Shown: positions 62,589 to 64,000 of the stretch, one piece after another
How the letters are laid out: the number at the start of each line of letters is the position of its first letter
How positions within the stretch are numbered: position 1 is the first letter of the stretch
Assembly (NCBI GenBank): GCA_021769555.1
Contig: JAETSR010000001.1
Span: 517,136 to 581,135, forward strand
Length of the DNA stretch: 64,000 nt
Direction: 5' to 3'
Source: Clostridiaceae bacterium
GTDB lineage: Bacteria; Bacillota; Clostridia; Oscillospirales; Acutalibacteraceae
Made by a program: the position numbers and the translations under genes
Notes under the pieces: generated by a model
What the model saw: only the letters and a program-made list of their open reading frames with translations
Told to the model about the DNA's origin: nothing
Database searches by the model: none

Positions 62589-63482
62589 ATGAAGCGTTTT
62601 GCAGGACTGTTTCTTATTATGGCTATATGCTGCGGAGCTGCCGGATGCTCTGTGCAGGATGAGTATGGGCCCAGTCTGGGGGCTCCTCCCGCACAGTCGG
62701 AAAACATGCGGGAGGAATCTTCTTCGGTGAAATCTGAATCGGATGAAGAGGCGGAGACGCTGGACATTTACTTTTTTCACAACACCCCCTGCGCCAGCTG
62801 CAACGGGGAGGAAGAGTTTTACGAGATTTACCGGGAAGCCCTACAGGACGTGGACCGGGAGAAATACCCCAATGAGGTGCTGAGCTACAATACCTTTCAA
62901 ACCGGCGGCCAGGAGAAGCTGGAGGAAATTGCCTCTGCCTGGGGAATACCCCTGGATGACATCCAAGAACCGTCTGTGCTGATAAACGGCAGAGTCTTTA
63001 ACGGCCTGGAGGCCATTGGTAAGAATTTGAAAGAGCAGTACCTCCTTGCCTGGGAGGACGGGGACCCCACTGTTAACGCGGCTGCCGTCCAAAAAGAAAA
63101 CCGCTTGACTGAGGAACAACTCTTCGACGACTGGGAGGCGGAGAAAGACCATTTGACCGTGGTGTATTTCTATCGCACTACCTGCGGGGAATGTATCGAA
63201 ACAAAGCCCTTCCTGGATGAAATACCGGAAACCATAGATATAAACGGTCAGCCGGTAAAAATCGATTTGATACAGCTCAACACCAGGGAAGGGAAAAACG
63301 GACAGCGAATCAGCATGTTCTTCCAAACATATCAGGTACCAGAAGAGGACCAAATGGTGCCCATCGTATTTTTCACAGACAGCTATCTGGCTGGAATCAA
63401 GCAGATTGGCCCGGGGCTGGCGGAAAAATTGGAGCAGGGCGCAGGGATGGGGTTTGATTGGCCGGGAAGTTCTACAGGATAG
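62589..63482 (+). CDS. Lipoprotein with two thioredoxin-type CxxC motifs
   Basis: Starting at ATG 62589 (GGAGG 4 nt upstream), the 297-residue protein has a lipoprotein signal with Cys20 (GAAGC), an acidic linker, and two thioredoxin-like blocks. The first has FFHNTPCASC (C68/C71), the second YFYRTTCGEC (C199/C202). Each is followed by a conserved proline region (EPSVLINGR; MVPIVFFTD). This suggests an outer-surface thiol-disulfide or reductase-partner protein. An in-frame ATG at 62562 would spoil the signal peptide. Not obviously linked to the sugar operon. Confidence 0.8.
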   Translation: MKRFAGLFLIMAICCGAAGCSVQDEYGPSLGAPPAQSENMREESSSVKSESDEEAETLDIYFFHNTPCASCNGEEEFYEIYREALQDVDREKYPNEVLSYNTFQTGGQEKLEEIASAWGIPLDDIQEPSVLINGRVFNGLEAIGKNLKEQYLLAWEDGDPTVNAAAVQKENRLTEEQLFDDWEAEKDHLTVVYFYRTTCGECIETKPFLDEIPETIDINGQPVKIDLIQLNTREGKNGQRISMFFQTYQVPEEDQMVPIVFFTDSYLAGIKQIGPGLAEKLEQGAGMGFDWPGSSTG

Positions 63483-63597
63483 ATTTTCTGCGCGTAGAAA
63501 TTCATTTCACAGATTGACCCCAAATTATAGCAGGAAAACAGGGTGCTAAAGTATGGCAGAGGAAAGAGAAGGGGGCACAGACAAGTAATTTGCACAT

Positions 63598-63624
63598 AAT
63601 TTGCGCCGCACAACAAAGAAAAGC
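63598..63624 (+). repeat. 27-bp dispersed direct repeat, copy 2
   Basis: Same sequence as 41400-41426 except the two central bases (AC instead of TT). It lies 115 bp after the lipoprotein stop and just upstream of the promoter at 63673. Confidence 0.7.
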
Positions 63625-63672
63625 CCTCAATTGCTTTCCCTGTGAAGTGCGGAATTGTTGCCGTTTCGATGC

Positions 63673-63702
63673 TTGATTGATGTACAATAAATATGCTATA
63701 AT
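63673..63702 (+). promoter_or_regulatory. Sigma-A promoter of the two-component remnant
   Basis: TTGATT (63673-63678) and TATAAT (63697-63702) with 18-bp spacing stand before the broken regulator gene. Confidence 0.7.
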
Positions 63703-63713
63703 ATACGTCAAAG

Positions 63714-63908
63714 GTGAGTTTTGACTTAATAAAAATACTGATAGTAGAAGACGAAAAACACATATCCAGCTTGGTCCGTATCAGCCTGTCCAAGGCCGAG
63801 TACAACTGCGCCTGTGCCTTTGACGGCGTCGAGAGGAGGAAGGTCGGCTGAGAGAACTGTCTTCGGGCGGTAAACGGGGTCGGCTACAGGCTGGAGGTGC
63901 CTGATTGA
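63714..63908 (+). pseudogene. Remnant of an OmpR-family response regulator, middle deleted
   Basis: From about 63720 the frame gives a receiver-domain N-terminus (KILIVEDEKHISSLVRISL) and reaches FDGVE near residue 40. It then breaks at a TGA (63849). The last 15 residues of an OmpR-type winged helix (LRAVNGVGYRLEVPD) follow directly and end at 63906-63908. About 170 residues between the two ends are gone. The start codon is unclear (GTG 63714 is possible). Confidence 0.75.
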
Positions 63909-64000
63909 AATTTCATCTGAAAATAACCTGTGCCATGCAATGGGCTGGAGCATTTTCTTGACGAGGAAGCCCTCTCTCAAACTATGGAGCAAATCTATAA
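63905..64000 (+). pseudogene. Remnant of a sensor histidine kinase, running off the window
   Basis: A TTG overlapping the regulator stop opens with KFHLKITCAMQWAG, which looks like the cytoplasmic and first-helix start of a sensor kinase. The frame stops within 20 codons at a TGA, and the following DNA reads in another frame as FLDEEALSQTMEQIY. This again looks like gene ends joined by an internal deletion. The remainder is outside the window. Confidence 0.5.

Noticed and set aside
1-64000. CRISPR array, rRNA genes, complete tRNA genes, complete insertion sequences, classical riboswitches
   Set aside because: I looked on both strands and found no regularly spaced repeats, no rRNA motifs, no complete tRNA, no transposase gene and no riboswitch core that I recognise.

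Overview
This 64 kb window looks like a chromosome segment of a carbohydrate-foraging Firmicute, probably a gut Clostridium relative of the Oscillospiraceae/Lachnospiraceae kind. The grounds are GGAGG-type ribosome sites before nearly every gene, several GTG/TTG starts, three LplA/LplB/YtcP-type sugar ABC transporters, YesM/YesN-type and AraC regulators, and a moderately GC-rich base composition. The taxon is an inference; no rRNA is present.

Layout. (a) 1-11.6 kb: a sugar locus with the end of a polygalacturonase-like beta-helix enzyme, a YesN regulator and convergent YesM kinase, two permeases and a lipoprotein binding protein, then a short-chain dehydrogenase, a mannonate-dehydratase-like enzyme and an unusual alpha/beta-hydrolase/metallo-beta-lactamase fusion. 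(b) 11.7-21.3 kb, all on the minus strand: an ABC exporter with its own two-component system, an ECF sigma factor with a membrane-anchored partner, and a three-gene cluster of zinc-ribbon membrane protein, condensation-type acyltransferase and esterase. (c) 21.5-23.4 kb: an Rrf2 regulator and MATE exporter behind a clear promoter/operator. (d) 23.7-33.9 kb: a second sugar locus with two Gfo/Idh oxidoreductases, a TIM-barrel isomerase, an MFS carrier, an ABC transporter and two AraC regulators. (e) 34.1-40.8 kb: an eroded polysaccharide locus in which a regulator, a permease, a glycosidase, a GH43/other fusion and a beta-helix protein are all cut by internal deletions and frameshifts. (f) 40.9-47 kb: an orphan tRNA 3' half with its terminator, a LysR/MATE pair, an S-layer-domain DUF362 lipoprotein and a gene-poor stretch. 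(g) 47-62 kb: a third sugar locus with an ABC transporter facing an operon that ends in a complete De Ley-Doudoroff-type set (galactonate dehydratase, KDGal kinase, KDPGal aldolase). (h) 62-64 kb: a broken amidohydrolase, a double-CxxC lipoprotein and the remnant of a two-component system.

How the genes work together. The three loci each pair an importer for an oligosaccharide or glycoside with cytoplasmic oxidoreductases, epimerases and dehydratases that turn unusual sugars or sugar acids into pyruvate and triose phosphate. Each has local regulators (YesMN, AraC, GntR/LacI hybrid), and several operator-like palindromes can be seen. The most striking theme is gene decay by clean internal deletions at several separate places, next to loci that are fully intact.
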